Under the pieces are notes generated by a model. The model worked only from the letters and a program-made list of their open reading frames with translations. It did no database searches and was not told the DNA's origin. Positions 25,305 through 37,162 of a stretch of 64,000 bases of DNA are shown piece after piece; within the stretch, counting starts at the first letter, position 1; every line of letters starts with the position of its first letter. Made by a program: the position numbers and the translations under genes. This DNA is from Nymphaea colorata (taxonomy: Eukaryota > Streptophyta > Magnoliopsida > Nymphaeales > Nymphaeaceae). The stretch covers positions 1,437,143-1,501,142 of the forward strand of contig NC_045138.2 of NCBI RefSeq assembly GCF_008831285.2, given 5' to 3'.

Positions 25305-26280
25305 AAATGTAAATCAAGGAAGAATCAAGCACACTCCTCGTGGACAAGAGCCGGATCCCCCACCATCCTGTCCCCTACTTTGAATTCTTTGGATTTTGTT
25401 TTTCGATCTCTCTCGTTGAAGATTTCAGTGTTCAAATCTCCTTCCTTGAGCCCTTTGATGTGAGACCTTTTGTCTCCAGTAGGCCTCTTCCAAAGCCAGA
25501 AGTTTATTCAACTCATGACGGACCTTCCTCTCCCCCTCAAAGTTCTTTACCATGTTCAGTTCATTGGCCTTTTGCATGGCTCCTGTGGGTTGCCTAAACT
25601 CATCTATACGCTGCTGAAGGTGAGAAAAAACCCCACTGCTTCCATTAAAGAATGAAAGAGTCGGTCATATTTAGGTAGTCCTATCTCTTCTTTTGCCTAG
25701 TCTTCTGCACTAATCAAAAGAGATCAGATTGTTTACCATTCATCTCTGTTTTGTAGAAATCATAAACCTTTTTGCTCAGACATAAGTGAATTTCAAGGAC
25801 GAATCCAGGCATAGAAAGTTGCACTGATTCTAGGAAACCTTGATGGCCCATCAAGGCCCCAACAGTGTGAAAGCGATTACAGAAACGCAGCACAACAGCA
25901 ATGGAGAAGGTTAATATGATCAGCAACCAAATGCAGAAAGTTTGAAGACTAAAATGCAGTGAGCAAATGCGAATGTGAAATGCTTTTTACGAGACTAAAC
26001 TAAGTGCAGACCAAGCAGACATTAGTTGACAAAATGACAACTACAAATGTGGGACATTGTAAGTTATCAGACAAAAGATTATTAGATAGCAAAAGCGTGG
26101 GCAGGCCGCTAGCGCAGGAGATCTACCTGTTCTTTTCAAAGGCGCCTTTCACAGCATTAAAATCACCAGCACAGAGAAAAATGATGAACTATATATATTA
26201 GTCATCACAATAGGCAATTCGAAAAATTGTCGAACTCTCACTCTATAATCAGTATTCAAGTACACTGCCACCACATCACT

Positions 26281-26860
26281 GATCCTTTGAGTCTCAATAC
26301 AACAGATAGAAAGCTGGATGAAGAACACAGACAAAGCGGATGCTAACACACTGACGTCCACAGGATTCCACCTCTCCCATAACTCAGATCCTTTGAGTCT
26401 CAATAGAACAGATAGAAAGCTGAATGAAGAACACAGACAAAGAGAGGATGCTAACACATTGACGTCCAGAGGATTCCACCTCACGATAATTCTCTCCCAT
26501 AACTCAGATTATTTGAGTCTCAATAGAACAGATAGAAATCTGGATGAAGAATATAGACAAAGAGGATGCTAACACACTGACGTCCAGAGGATTCCACCTT
26601 ATGATAATTCTCTCCCATAACTCAGATCATTTGAGTCTCAATAGAACAGATAGAAATCTAGATGAAGATTACAGACAAAGAGGATGCTAACACACTGATG
26701 TCCAGAGGATTCCATATCATGATAATTCTCTCCCATAACTCAGATCATTTGAGTCTCCATAAAACAGATAGAAATCTGGATGAAGAATACAGACAAAGAG
26801 GATGCTAACACACTGATGTCCAGAGGATTCCACATCATGATAATTCTCCCCCATAACTCA
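26281..26860 (-). repeat. Five tandem copies of a 106-120 bp LINE endonuclease segment
   Basis: Copies start at 26281, 26387, 26507, 26625 and 26743, each with GAT followed by TTTGAGTCTC (or close variants), then AACAGATAGAAA, GATGCTAACACA and GTCCAGAGGATTCCA. The first copy lacks about 12 bp. Each copy encodes part of the LINE endonuclease on the minus strand (MWNPLDISVLAS and variants). The period of 118 is not a multiple of three, so the duplication breaks the reading frame. Confidence 0.9.
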
Positions 26861-27504
26861 TCACATTGAATGTTGGACATGATCTTAAACCAAGGAAATT
26901 TAAGTGAAAACTTCATCACGTTTCACCTGAGAAAGCTTAGTGTCAAAACTTGCAGCTTGTGCTCGCCCACCTGCTGGAGCAAATCTCGCTGAGCAGAAGG
27001 CTGAGCTAGCCCTCTAACTATCCACCAGAGTAGCCGCGTGATAACTCCTGCGCTAGGTCACATGAGTGCAGGTACCCGTGTGGGTGCGGATGCAGGTGAC
27101 GGTGTGATGTATCTCAAAAAATTTGGATGTGAGGGTGCAGCCAGGTGTTATATATATAATATATTTATTATATATATATATATATATATAAATGTATGTA
27201 AATTTTAGATTGTTTCTTAGCTTAATATATATATTTTTCTAAACTTTTGTTACTATGCTTAAAAAAAACAAGAAGACAAGGAAAAAAAAATAGAAAATAT
27301 TTTGAACTTAGATTTTCAGGAACATGTCATAGTAAGGACTAACAAATGATCGATTCTGTCAACTCCCCAACTTTAGAATATGATAATGAAAGATTATTAT
27401 GTCATAATATGCCACACAATTACATCGAAACATAGGTCTCAGAAAAACTCTTTACACCAGAGTTTCCTTCTAAACCACAAAATCAAGATGATCTTAAATC
27501 CCTT

Positions 27505-27985
27505 CTACGGGCCAAGGTAGGGTTCACACGGGCTCTCGCCCCACCTCAACTTTTTTTTTTCAAAAAAAAAATGTAAATTTTAAAAAAATGTATTTGTTTT
27601 ATATAAAAATTTTGAAAAATGATATTTCGATCATAGTCAAAATTTAAAAAGTTTAATTTGACCCCCTCATAAAAAATTTCTGACTTTCACCCCTGCTTCT
27701 AGCTGCAAAAAAGATACAAACTTGGAAGATATGAATTTCCAAAGCTTCAAAAGACTATGAGCTTGTAAGGAGGACAACTTTAAAAAAAAAAAATTACATG
27801 TAAATTTTTTAAAAAATCATTTGTTTTATATAAAAATTTTGAAAATTGATATTTGGATCATAATCAGAATTTAGAAACTTTAATTCGACCTCCCTCATAA
27901 AAATTTCTGGCTTCACCCCTGCTTCTAACAGTAAAAAAGATCCCAAACTTGGAAGACATGAATCTCCAAAGCTTCAAAGACTATG
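27505..27985 (+). mobile_element. MITE-A copy whose 3' half and flank are tandemly duplicated
   Basis: The first copy ends at CACCCCTG (27695); the second 3' half (from about 27785) ends at 27921. Each is followed by the same unique flank: GCTTCTA, AACTTGGAAGA, CCAAAGCTTCAAA and GACTATGAGC (27696-27770 and 27922-27995). A local duplication of about 225 bp took in the element's end and its flank. Confidence 0.75.
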
Positions 27986-28186
27986 AGCATGTAAGCAGGA
28001 CATGTTGATGGTATTATGTTGCATTACAGAGGCTAAGGAAAATCCTAATCTTTGAAGTATGGTAAACAAACTAGCAAGCATGCCGTATAGACTTGAAATT
28101 CTTTATCAATTTCGGCCATTTCATCTTAGTTCCCTAGCCAAAATGTGCTCCCACTATTGATGTCTTTCTTCAATTGGGTCAGTTTT

Positions 28187-28556
28187 AGGGCTGCACAAAA
28201 AGTCGAGCCAGTTCGAGTTTGACTCGAATTCGCTCAACTCGTTTATAAACAGGATCTAATTCGAGGTCAAATATATGTTCAAAATGTTATACGATTCGAG
28301 TTCAAGCTATAAGAACTCGACTCTGCTTGACTACATAATGAATGTTGAATTATAACAACAATGGTTAAAATGAGTAGCAACTTAATGAGTTAAAACTAGA
28401 CGTTTGACATAAATGAGTTAAAGGAGTTGAACTCGAGCTTGATGTTGTATCGTCGAGTCAAGCAAGATAGAACAAGCTTGATTCCAGTTCAAGCTTGAGT
28501 TTGACTCGAGCTTGAGCTGGCCCAACTTGAGCTAGACTTGGCTTATGTGCAGCCCT
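28187..28556. mobile_element. AGGGCTGCACA-TIR element with CTCGAG-rich interior
   Basis: Ends AGGGCTGCACA and TGTGCAGCCCT are exact inverted repeats. The interior is repeated GAGCTCGAGTT/AACTCG motifs. Related copies or pieces are at 13023-13150, 22261-22540, 48130-48245, 48880-49200, 51891-52335 and 56130-56400. No ORF. Confidence 0.7.
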
Positions 28557-29262
28557 ACTAGTTATGAGTCCAACATATAACATTATCACCGGGGCTTCAA
28601 ATTAATTAACCTTCCATTAGTGCTATTGCAAAACTGAATCCACCTATCCCCATTGGCTATATATTTCACAATTTTGTTCATCAATGACTATTGCTCCAAT
28701 GTTTTGACCAGAACAAGGGGCAAAAGCAGATGTGGGAACTGTGTGGCAATTGCCTACACGGTTAACAAAAAAAAAAAACAAAAAAAGCTCATTTTCATAT
28801 TGATATTTTAAGGTAATTTTTTTGTTTGCATATTGATGCTTTTTAAAATTTCATAACTAAGGCCTGTTCACAAGAATTTTCAATTAAACCGATGCAAGCT
28901 TTATATTAACCGATGCTGATGTTAACATAGCTGCTTTTAACTTCATACATGTCAAGAAAGTTTTACAAATTAATGATTTTTGATATAAACTAATTTTGTA
29001 CAAGCATTGTATGTTTTTTAAAATTATTTTTATGCATATTTTCAGAGCTAAATCTATAAAAAGGCTTCAAAAATTTAGCCCGTAAAATGTACAAATCTCA
29101 ACAACATAATCGTTTTTCAACACAAATCTAATTATTGATAAGATCTAATAACAAAGCGGTTGGGATCTGAAATCCGAGACGTTTCATAAATGGTCACAGT
29201 GGAGAGAGGGAGACGAGGGGAGAGTGAGCGTCTCTGCAACTCATTGGTGGAGATCAAGGAAG

Positions 29263-32002
29263 ATGCTGAGGAGGCCTCTCAGAGGGCCAAGAACTCCGCT
29301 TCCTTCTACCCTCTGCCTCTCCATTGCCGCCATTCCGGCCGTCCTCTTCCTTCTTCTCTCCTGCTCTTCCCTCTCCTTCCCTCCTTCCGTCCCTACCCCG
29401 CCCTCATCTCCTCCATCCTTGCCATCCGATCGCCGGACCGGCCACCGAGAAGTCCCCATCACCGCCTCCACTGTCCTCCCCTCTTCCTCCATTCGCCAGG
29501 CCTGCTCCGCCACCCGTTTCCCCGATGCCTGTGAACGGACCCTCAGTCGTGCGCCGCCGGACCCTCACCCTACCCCCGCTGACCTCATACGGTTGGCCAT
29601 CGACGCTGCTGCCGCCTCCCTGCGGACCGCCCGATCGACGGCGGATTCGATCCTCGCCTCCGCCGGCGGGGACCCAAAATTGACCAACGCCGCCCGCAAC
29701 TGCGTCGAGTTCCTCGGCCTCTCCGCTTACCGCCTCGAGATGTCTTCCGACTCGGAAACGATCGGGACGAGGGTGAAGGACGCCCGGGCCTGGCTTAGCG
29801 CGGGCTTGACCTATCAGTATGACTGCTGGTCAGCTCTGAAGTACGTCAACACCACGGATCGGATTGGCGCCGCCATGACCTTCCTGGACTCGCTGATGGT
29901 CCTCACCAGCAACGCCCTCGCCATGGCCTTCGCGCTCGACCGGTTCGGAGGAGACACCGGCTCGTGGCGGCCGCCGCAGACCGAGCGAGACGGGCTGGAC
30001 GCCGAGCCCCGCCCCTGGAAGCGTTCCGTGCGTCCGGTTCGGTTTCGGCGCGGTTTCGACGGGCTGCAGCCCGACGTGGTGGTCTGTAAGGACCCGGCCG
30101 AAGGATGTCTCGGTTCGGTACAAGAGGCGGTCGACTCGGCCCCAGAGAGCGGTTCGAAACCTTTCGTCATTAGAATAAAGGAAGGGGTGTACGAGGAGAT
30201 AGTGAAGGTGCCGGCGGCGAAGCGGAACGTGGTCTTTTTGGGGGATGGCATGGGCAAGACTGTCATTACCGGTTCTCTCAATGTCCAGATGGTCGGCGTC
30301 TCCACCTACAACACCGCCACGGTCGGTACGTCTCACAATCTCGTCCCGGTTCTTTGCTTCTTATTGACTGGAATGCCCATATTTAATAGGTTAAGGACAA
30401 ATCATGTTAATTTATGTTATTTATAATACGTATAATTTAATGAAAGTAAGAATTACTCCGATAAATTTGATTCATGACTAATACAATATCATGTTATATC
30501 CTTTTTCCAGAATATAGTTAATTTTTCACTTTAAAAAAATGGTTGATTGGGTCAGGACAAACAGCTATAAAATGTTACATTAAGTAAATTTGGAAATGAT
30601 ATAAATTATGAACGGATTATGGGCCGTTCAACTAATTTAAATTGTTTTTAAAATCAAAATATATTTTTTTTCATTTTCAGAAAATAATCTTAGAGAAACA
30701 ACTCATAATTAATTTAAAGTGTCTCAATTCATCACGGTGCCCAACAAGACCATGAATCAAATGAAGTAATTGGTTCAAGTATATATAGCCACCATTTCTT
30801 GGTTTCTTCTTTTCTGAATGTAAGACTATGTTCAAGTCATTGGACAGATCATTGAACGTTAAGAGATTTTCTATAGAATTTCAAAGTGCAACATTGTTCT
30901 CATTCAACCACAATCCTCTCCGACCTATATGGTGAGAGTTTTTGTGATATTGCGTTGCTTGATCACTCAACCTGGTTGGCTTTATTGTGCATCTTCATGT
31001 AAATTTATAGTCTGTATGTCCTTCGAATTATACGGGTGGGTTTGGTTTCATGTTCTTGATAGAGAAGGAAGTCCTCTTTCGACACATATCTGAACTATTG
31101 AAAAGGTACACAAGTGGGGGTCTGAATTCTCTGTATTCCATTGTGTAGATTTAATCTATATTGGGAGCAGATTACCGGTTCTTGTCTGGCCTTTGCGGCC
31201 CTTGTTGGATATGATTTCGAAGTCACCTGGATATGGACTGTCTCATCTTGATTTAAAGCCCAATTTCACGTAGTGAGTGTCTATATATGTATATAATACC
31301 TTGGTGATGAAAATCCTTTGTCCTACAGGAGTTAATGGGGATGGCTTCATGGCTAACGGAATCACATTTGTGAATGCTGCTGGATCTGATAGCCACCAAG
31401 CTGTGGCATTTCGATCAGATAGTGACTTCTCTCTGCTCGAGAACTGTGAGTTCCTTGGCCACCAAGACACTTTATATGCTCACGCACTACGTCAGTTCTA
31501 TAGGTCATGTCGCATTCAAGGCACCATAGACTTCATCTTTGGAAACTCAGCTGCAGTCTTCCATAATTGTACGATTCTCATTGCCTCTCGACGGTTGTCT
31601 CATGTGAAGGGTGAGAGGAATGCTGTCACTGCCCATGGTCGAACTGATCCATCTCAATCTACTGGGTTCGTATTCAAGGATTGTGTGATAAATGGCACAC
31701 ATGAGTACATGGACTACTTCTACTCAAAACCATTGATTCATCGGAACTATCTTGGCCGACCATGGAAGGAGTATTCACGAACGGTGTTCTTGAGTTGTTG
31801 CTTGGAGGCTCTCATACAGCCAGAAGGGTGGATGCCATGGAAGGGCGATTTTGCGCTGAAGACACTATACTATGGGGAGTATGAAAATTTTGGGCCTGGA
31901 GCAAACGTTTCAAGTAGGGTTCCTTGGAGCAGTCAGATTGAGTCCAAAAATGTTGACATGTATTCTGTTGAGAGTTTCGTACAAGGAAGCGAGTGGATTT
32001 GA
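29263..32002 (+). CDS. PME51: Pectinesterase with N-terminal inhibitor domain (PME51-like), 2 exons
   Basis: Exons 29263-30325 and 31329-32002 (donor TCG|GTACGT, acceptor CTACAG|GA); 1737 nt, 578 aa. The enzyme demethylesterifies wall homogalacturonan. A hydrophobic anchor or signal spans about residues 15-38, followed by a Pro/Ser-rich linker. The PMEI domain runs from about 75 to 225 ([13 protein letters not shown] at its start). The catalytic domain starts near 270 (PDVVVCKD). Pectinesterase signatures are complete: GVYEE; Gln378 in QAVAF; Gln400 and Asp401 in GHQDTLY; Asp422 in DFIFGN; Arg498 and Trp500 in LGRPW. Spacing of Q378-Q400-D401-D422 equals that of characterised plant PMEs. All catalytic residues are intact, so activity is expected. 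Between the two domains there are basic residues (WKRSV, RFRRGF) but no classic RRLL processing motif. Exon 1 is much richer in GC than exon 2 or the flanks. A GTG 39 nt upstream is in frame but ATG 29263 is preferred. The intron is about 1 kb. Confidence 0.93.
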
Positions 32003-35000
32003 CCCTATTTGCTTCAATTTTGTGGTGAGAAAGTTCTCAGGAGACAACCACACATTCAGTGACTTTTGAGGGCTTTCATTCTCCGATGAGGAAAGAAAGT
32101 GTTTGTAAGATTTCTTTTTCTTGCTACAGATGCAGAGAAAAATATTTATCTTGTATCAAAGATTAATAGTCAATGTCTGGGCGTATCCCTAATATGCAGG
32201 GAAAATCTTTGGTCTTATCAACCAATGACCTGCCAATGTGGAGTTAGTTATGGGGATTTTCCGTCTAGTTAAAAAGATGTCCCATGATCAAGTACTTCGA
32301 TTTTCCTGTCCACAGATATTTATTGTTATTGAAGTTTAATAAGTGAATTGGTGTTATCATTAGTTTACCTTTTTCTTTATTGGTTCTTTTTTGGTTTTCT
32401 AAGTAAAGCAATGGCAGAGATAGGAAACTAATGTTGGTCTTCTTTGGCTTTTCTTGTTCTTCAGTCTCTATATTTCTTTGGATACTACGCTTGAGCCTTG
32501 ATCTTAAATCTATGTTTGGCTTGGGAAGTCTTTCTTATAGAAAGGTGTCCCTTTTTTCCATATTCTGGATCTACCAATGTATGATACCTATAACATGTTG
32601 ACAGTATTCTGAAATAACACTGACATGTTATCCTGATTGTAAATGTAATATCCTGTGCATTACATTTTTAAGAAGACTTACGAGTTAAGAATAGTCATGC
32701 ATAAATGATCTTGGGAAAAAGTTAAAGGTTTTATAAAGCCGGATGCGCTACTACCAGTTGGCTTTGTTCCTAGACTTTTTAAGGCATGAAACATAATAGG
32801 CTGTGAGGCGGTTTAGGATCTGCCATGTCAGACACTTCAGTCAGTTTGGGGATGTGTCGTTAGTGTAGAAGGTGATGTGATATTGAAAACATAAAGTCTT
32901 CAAAATAATAAGCATTTTCAGAAGATCATGCCTTGTGACGATGCCAATGTGAAAGCACTTTGGTGCTGGACATGGTTTATACGATCTTGACACAAAGAGG
33001 AAAGTTACAATATGTGCTTTTATAAACTGTAGGTCCAACCACAAAACTGACTAAGAAGGAAGGGCTATTAAGCCGGATTTAAGTGTACCAACTTGGGACT
33101 GTGATGACCCAGCCCAAACTAAGGGTGATACAAAGAGACATTTATAAAACATATTTTCAGCACTCAGAACATTTCTTTAGTCTTTTCCTTTTACAAATTT
33201 ATCAATTGGTAATAACAACCTATTGATGCAGCACAGCAGTAGTTTTAATATTTCTAAAATTGTTGGAGTAGGAAAAAAAGGAATACTGATTAAGACTCGG
33301 ATGAAGCCATAAGCATATCTTTGTTTCCATATTGGCAACCAGACCTAGGCAAAGCAGGTCTACACAATCATTATATCATGGTTCATAACCACAATATATT
33401 TCCCACAAATATACTGGTGTGCTCTTTGAGAAAATTTGCTTGAACATGTCATGAAACCAACTTTGGCCCCAGAAAGAAATGGTATAATTTTGTAACAAAA
33501 ATTGCCAAAAGTTCATTGTTATCTAGATAAGGACACGTACCCGGCCACGTCATATGAGTATCTTTAATTCATAAAATAATCCGAATAAACTACATATCTA
33601 ACCATATGCCTTTTGAGCAGTTTCGAATTCATAAAATAATCCCACTATGCTAAGTCAGTTAATCCTCTTATATTTTACATCCTAGGTCTCTTTATCTAGC
33701 TTATGTATGCTCTTAATTTGGTACTTGAATCAAGTGACTATACAAAAATTATGTTGAAATACACAATACTAGTGATAGTATAACCTAGAGCTGGTTCATG
33801 TTTAACTGATTTACAGTGTACCATCTCATAGAGTCCCTGTGAATGTTGAATAAAGTTTGTAAACAGTGTCTCATATATAAACAGCCAACTAAGAATCACA
33901 AGTAAGTCAAAAAGGGCAAAAAACCCACTCATGTATTCTCTTAGCATGTAAAAACATTTAAGTGGGAAACTGACTGGGTTGACTGTGCTAGTGTGCTGTA
34001 CTGTCTAACTATATATACAAATAAATTGTTTTGCAACAATCTGTAATTTGTTAGCACTTAAATGGTTCTATATCCACTTAATTCAGGTAATAGTTGCCAA
34101 AACCCAGAAAAGTTGGTGAAAGGTAGTGTGTGCCGTACCAACATGGCACAGCAGGTACTTGGACAAACTTGGGTATTTTTGGATCAAAACGGATGCAAGC
34201 TACTTTCTTTTACTTGATTTAGCTTGTTCCTAACTTAGTTTTCATTCTGTTTTTGAGAGTTATTGGTCTATGTGTGATGTTTTTATTTATATTACTTGTT
34301 TATGTAAATGTTGCTTTTATTTGAATTTTTTTTGGCATCATGTATATAGCCTGCCATGCTCCCATACCCACATTTTCTAAAGTTTCCTTTGTGTACCTTC
34401 AACTGCATACCCATACCCCAACCCGTACCTGCACCCATGTGACTTAGTGACAGAAAGCAATATGTGAAATCATTTAGGAATTGGCGTAAGGCTTCCACAA
34501 ATATAAGAATTGGGATTTCTGAGAAAGAAAATATTTTTTAGAGGACCATAACTTAGAATGTAAATAAGTTGGGTTAGTTTCTTCAATTTGGTGAATTAGT
34601 TCTTTTAGACATCTAGTCAGATATTGAGAAAAGAGGATTTGTGTAGGTTTAGATTATAACTATAGATGTCGTTGTGGATATCATTATCACCATATATGAG
34701 GTTACATTCTATTCCTTTTGGTATGTTACACATGATAGTAGCAAGGTCAGGCATATATCTCGTCTCCATTTTTTATTTTGTGTTGTATAATAGTCTGTTT
34801 CTAACATTTCATCAAAATTTTAAACTTGTATTTCCTTAACATATCCATATCTATAAATCGCACTTTTGGAGTGTCAACAATTTGTTTCCTCTTTGCCAAA
34901 TGTTTAAGTGTCACTGTGTTGGTTATACATTGCCATGTTTCTTTCATGTGATAACAAGGTCTTCTTTGTGATTGTATTTCTTCTTGCTGTTGAATCCTCA

Positions 35001-37162
35001 TGAACAAGTATTTTCATCTTTTACTTCTAACTGGTAAGTGGGGAGTGTAGATTGATCTTTGATCTTCTTCTTTTCTTTTTTTTCCCTGTAAGCTTAACAT
35101 TGGCAATTTGTTCAACTTACTGCTAGATTGTTTCTTGACTTCTTGTTACATGAACAAGAAAAAGGAGGGTTTGGTTTTATTGGTGCTTGCTGTCGCAGTG
35201 GAAGAAGCTGCACCCTTTTTTATGTGGGAAAGGTTCTCTTCCATAAACTGCCTGAAAAAACTGGTAGGTGATTTTTGTCCTTTCATGATAGTGTTCTTTT
35301 ATCTGAATGTCTTATTATTCTTGGACAATGATTTTCATATAGTGCCATGTTGGGGGAAAAGAACCACATGGTTTTCCTACTTAGTGGGAAGTTAATATTT
35401 TTTATTACTTACACTACCCTTATTAAGTGTTCTTTAACAGACTGCCATTAGTAGTTAGGGTCTTGTTTTCTGGTTGGTATATGATTATGTGCGTCCACCA
35501 GAAGCATATGTTGAGGATGAATCAATAACTTTGCAGAATTAATATTGCAACAGATTGAAGATACTTTCATGTTACACTTAAAAGGAAAAGGATTTTTCTA
35601 AACTGTAATTTTTAAAACAAGGGTTGTATTTAGACCAAATGTGGCACAATAACTGATCCTCATATCTTTAAATACAATAAAATAATCTTAAATCAAACAT
35701 TCAAGAGCTTAATATCACGGATGGAAGAAATTATTTCTACAGATTTTCTGGATCCCTGGTGCTCCCAAGTACTTGACATGGTGAGTTATGCTACTCCTGA
35801 TGTTTTCTAGGACTTGTACCACCACATTGGTAGTGAAGTGGCTGTTGGCTCATGGCTGTGGATTGTTAATCCCATTGATTAGCCTTCTTGAAGTCAAAAG
35901 TGCTTGAACTAAGATTCTGTCATTCTGTGGTTCAGCCACCCAAGCTTTACTGAAAGGCTCTCAAGTCTCAACCTCCCATTTTCTCAAACAAGCTAAAGTA
36001 GTCAAAAGCTGAAAGTTGCCAGGTTTGGTAGAAAGTTAGAGATGTCAGTAAGGGATCCTCCTGGATCATCGATAAAGGGTCTTGTCCTCATCATGGCACC
36101 TAATCTTTTCCCTTAGAAGATTGATGTCAATGGGGACATGATTCAATTGAAAAGATTGAGCTGATTGTCTCAGAAATTTTTTATAATATAATATCAAAAA
36201 ATTGATGTCATTGACCAATCCATTGTTCGTCTACAAATTGCAGAATCACGTTTGTTTTCTTATCACTTGCCTTCACCGAAATAAATAAAGATCTAATCGT
36301 AGTCACAAAAAATGTGTGTTTTTTTAAAACACGTTGAAACAGACAAAAAAAAGTCAGACGAATAAATTGGCAAAAAACACTGTTTTTTTTTAATAAAATG
36401 CCAAAACAGAAAAAAAAACGTGAATAAAATATGTGTTTCCCTTTTTTCTCTATTTTTTTTCATTTTAAATGTTTTTCACGTTTTTTTAATGCCAAACTAC
36501 TTGTTTCCATTTTTAAATTTTTATTGTTGCTTATCTACTTATTTTTTTATATTGTCTTATTAATTTCTCATTTATTTTATTCTTCCTAATTTTTTAAAAT
36601 TTTTAATTTTTTTAAAAAATTTACCGATTTTTTCCCATTTTTTTCAAGCTTGCCGTATTATATCCAAGAAAAAATTTTCTGTTTTAAACACAAAAACGAT
36701 ATTTGTAACTATGAATCTAATGGAACATGTTTCTAGAGGGCTTACCTTTTCAAAAATGATCAAGGAGGCCGTCTCAGTTCATAACATCTACATGTGGTTA
36801 ACTTGTCTTTTTTCCTTTTCTGCAGTGTGGGATTATATTTATTATTTACTCCATTACTCATGAAATGTCAAAACTAATTAACTTAGTTCCTTGCTGAGTT
36901 GTGTATGTTTTTCTTTTTGAGTTAGTGTGCATTATCTTCTTAGAGTTCTGTTTTTGTAGATGATTTTTTTTTTATCGTCTACACTCATGGGAGCATGTTA
37001 AAAATATTTCACATTCATTGGCCTTCCTTTTCATGTATCTGTTTTTGTGCCACAATATTTGATTTATCAGGTGTGTACTAGTTAGTGCTTCAACCTGTGA
37101 GGTTTCTCAGGATATGTCAGTAAATTCAAGAACCCTTGCTTTAGGAAAGGGAAACATCGAAC
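32003..37162. other. Intergenic, few recognisable repeats
   Basis: Begins with the pectinesterase 3' untranslated region. 36290-36720 is A/T-homopolymer-rich with repeated CACGTTTTTTT/AAAAACGTG motifs, similar to 62130-62290, probably a decayed element. Missing 5' exons of the CCCH gene were looked for and not found. Confidence 0.55.

Larger units (their letters stand above)
24925..26960 (-). mobile_element. Degenerate L1-like LINE (endonuclease to start of reverse transcriptase)
   Basis: Minus-strand reading from high to low coordinates gives L1-type ORF2 pieces in correct order. Endonuclease parts are IIMMWNPLDISVLASSLSVF (within 26743-26860) and LCAGDFNAV, the GDFN block, at about 26130-26180, followed by a stop. 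The endonuclease-RT linker (ELNKLLALEEAYWRQKVSHQ) lies at about 25440-25620; LKEGDLNTE lies just downstream in another frame. The start of RT (DSALGPDGFPNAFFQDYW) is at 24925-25095. The element has stops and frameshifts, carries an 85-bp tandem duplication of MITE-A sequence (25138-25304), and ends next to the AGGGATGTCAA element at 24540-24914. The rest of RT is missing. It cannot be active. Confidence 0.85.

Noticed and set aside
25714-25926. 70-codon minus-strand ORF between LINE blocks
   Set aside because: Position fits the LINE endonuclease C-terminal part but no motif could be matched, so it was not called as a separate feature.
26149-26572. Two overlapping ORFs of 111 (minus) and 84 (plus) codons
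   Set aside because: They are translations of the tandem LINE endonuclease array; the minus-strand one is LINE-derived, the plus-strand one is its shadow.
29241-30336. Several 90-168 codon ORFs antisense or frame-shifted to pectinesterase exon 1
   Set aside because: GC-rich coding DNA lacks stops in other frames; only the frame with PMEI and PME motifs joins exon 2 in phase.
35108-35395. 95-codon ORF with a hydrophobic stretch, considered as an upstream exon of the CCCH gene
   Set aside because: No similarity to the CCCH family N terminus and no phase-compatible splice pair found.
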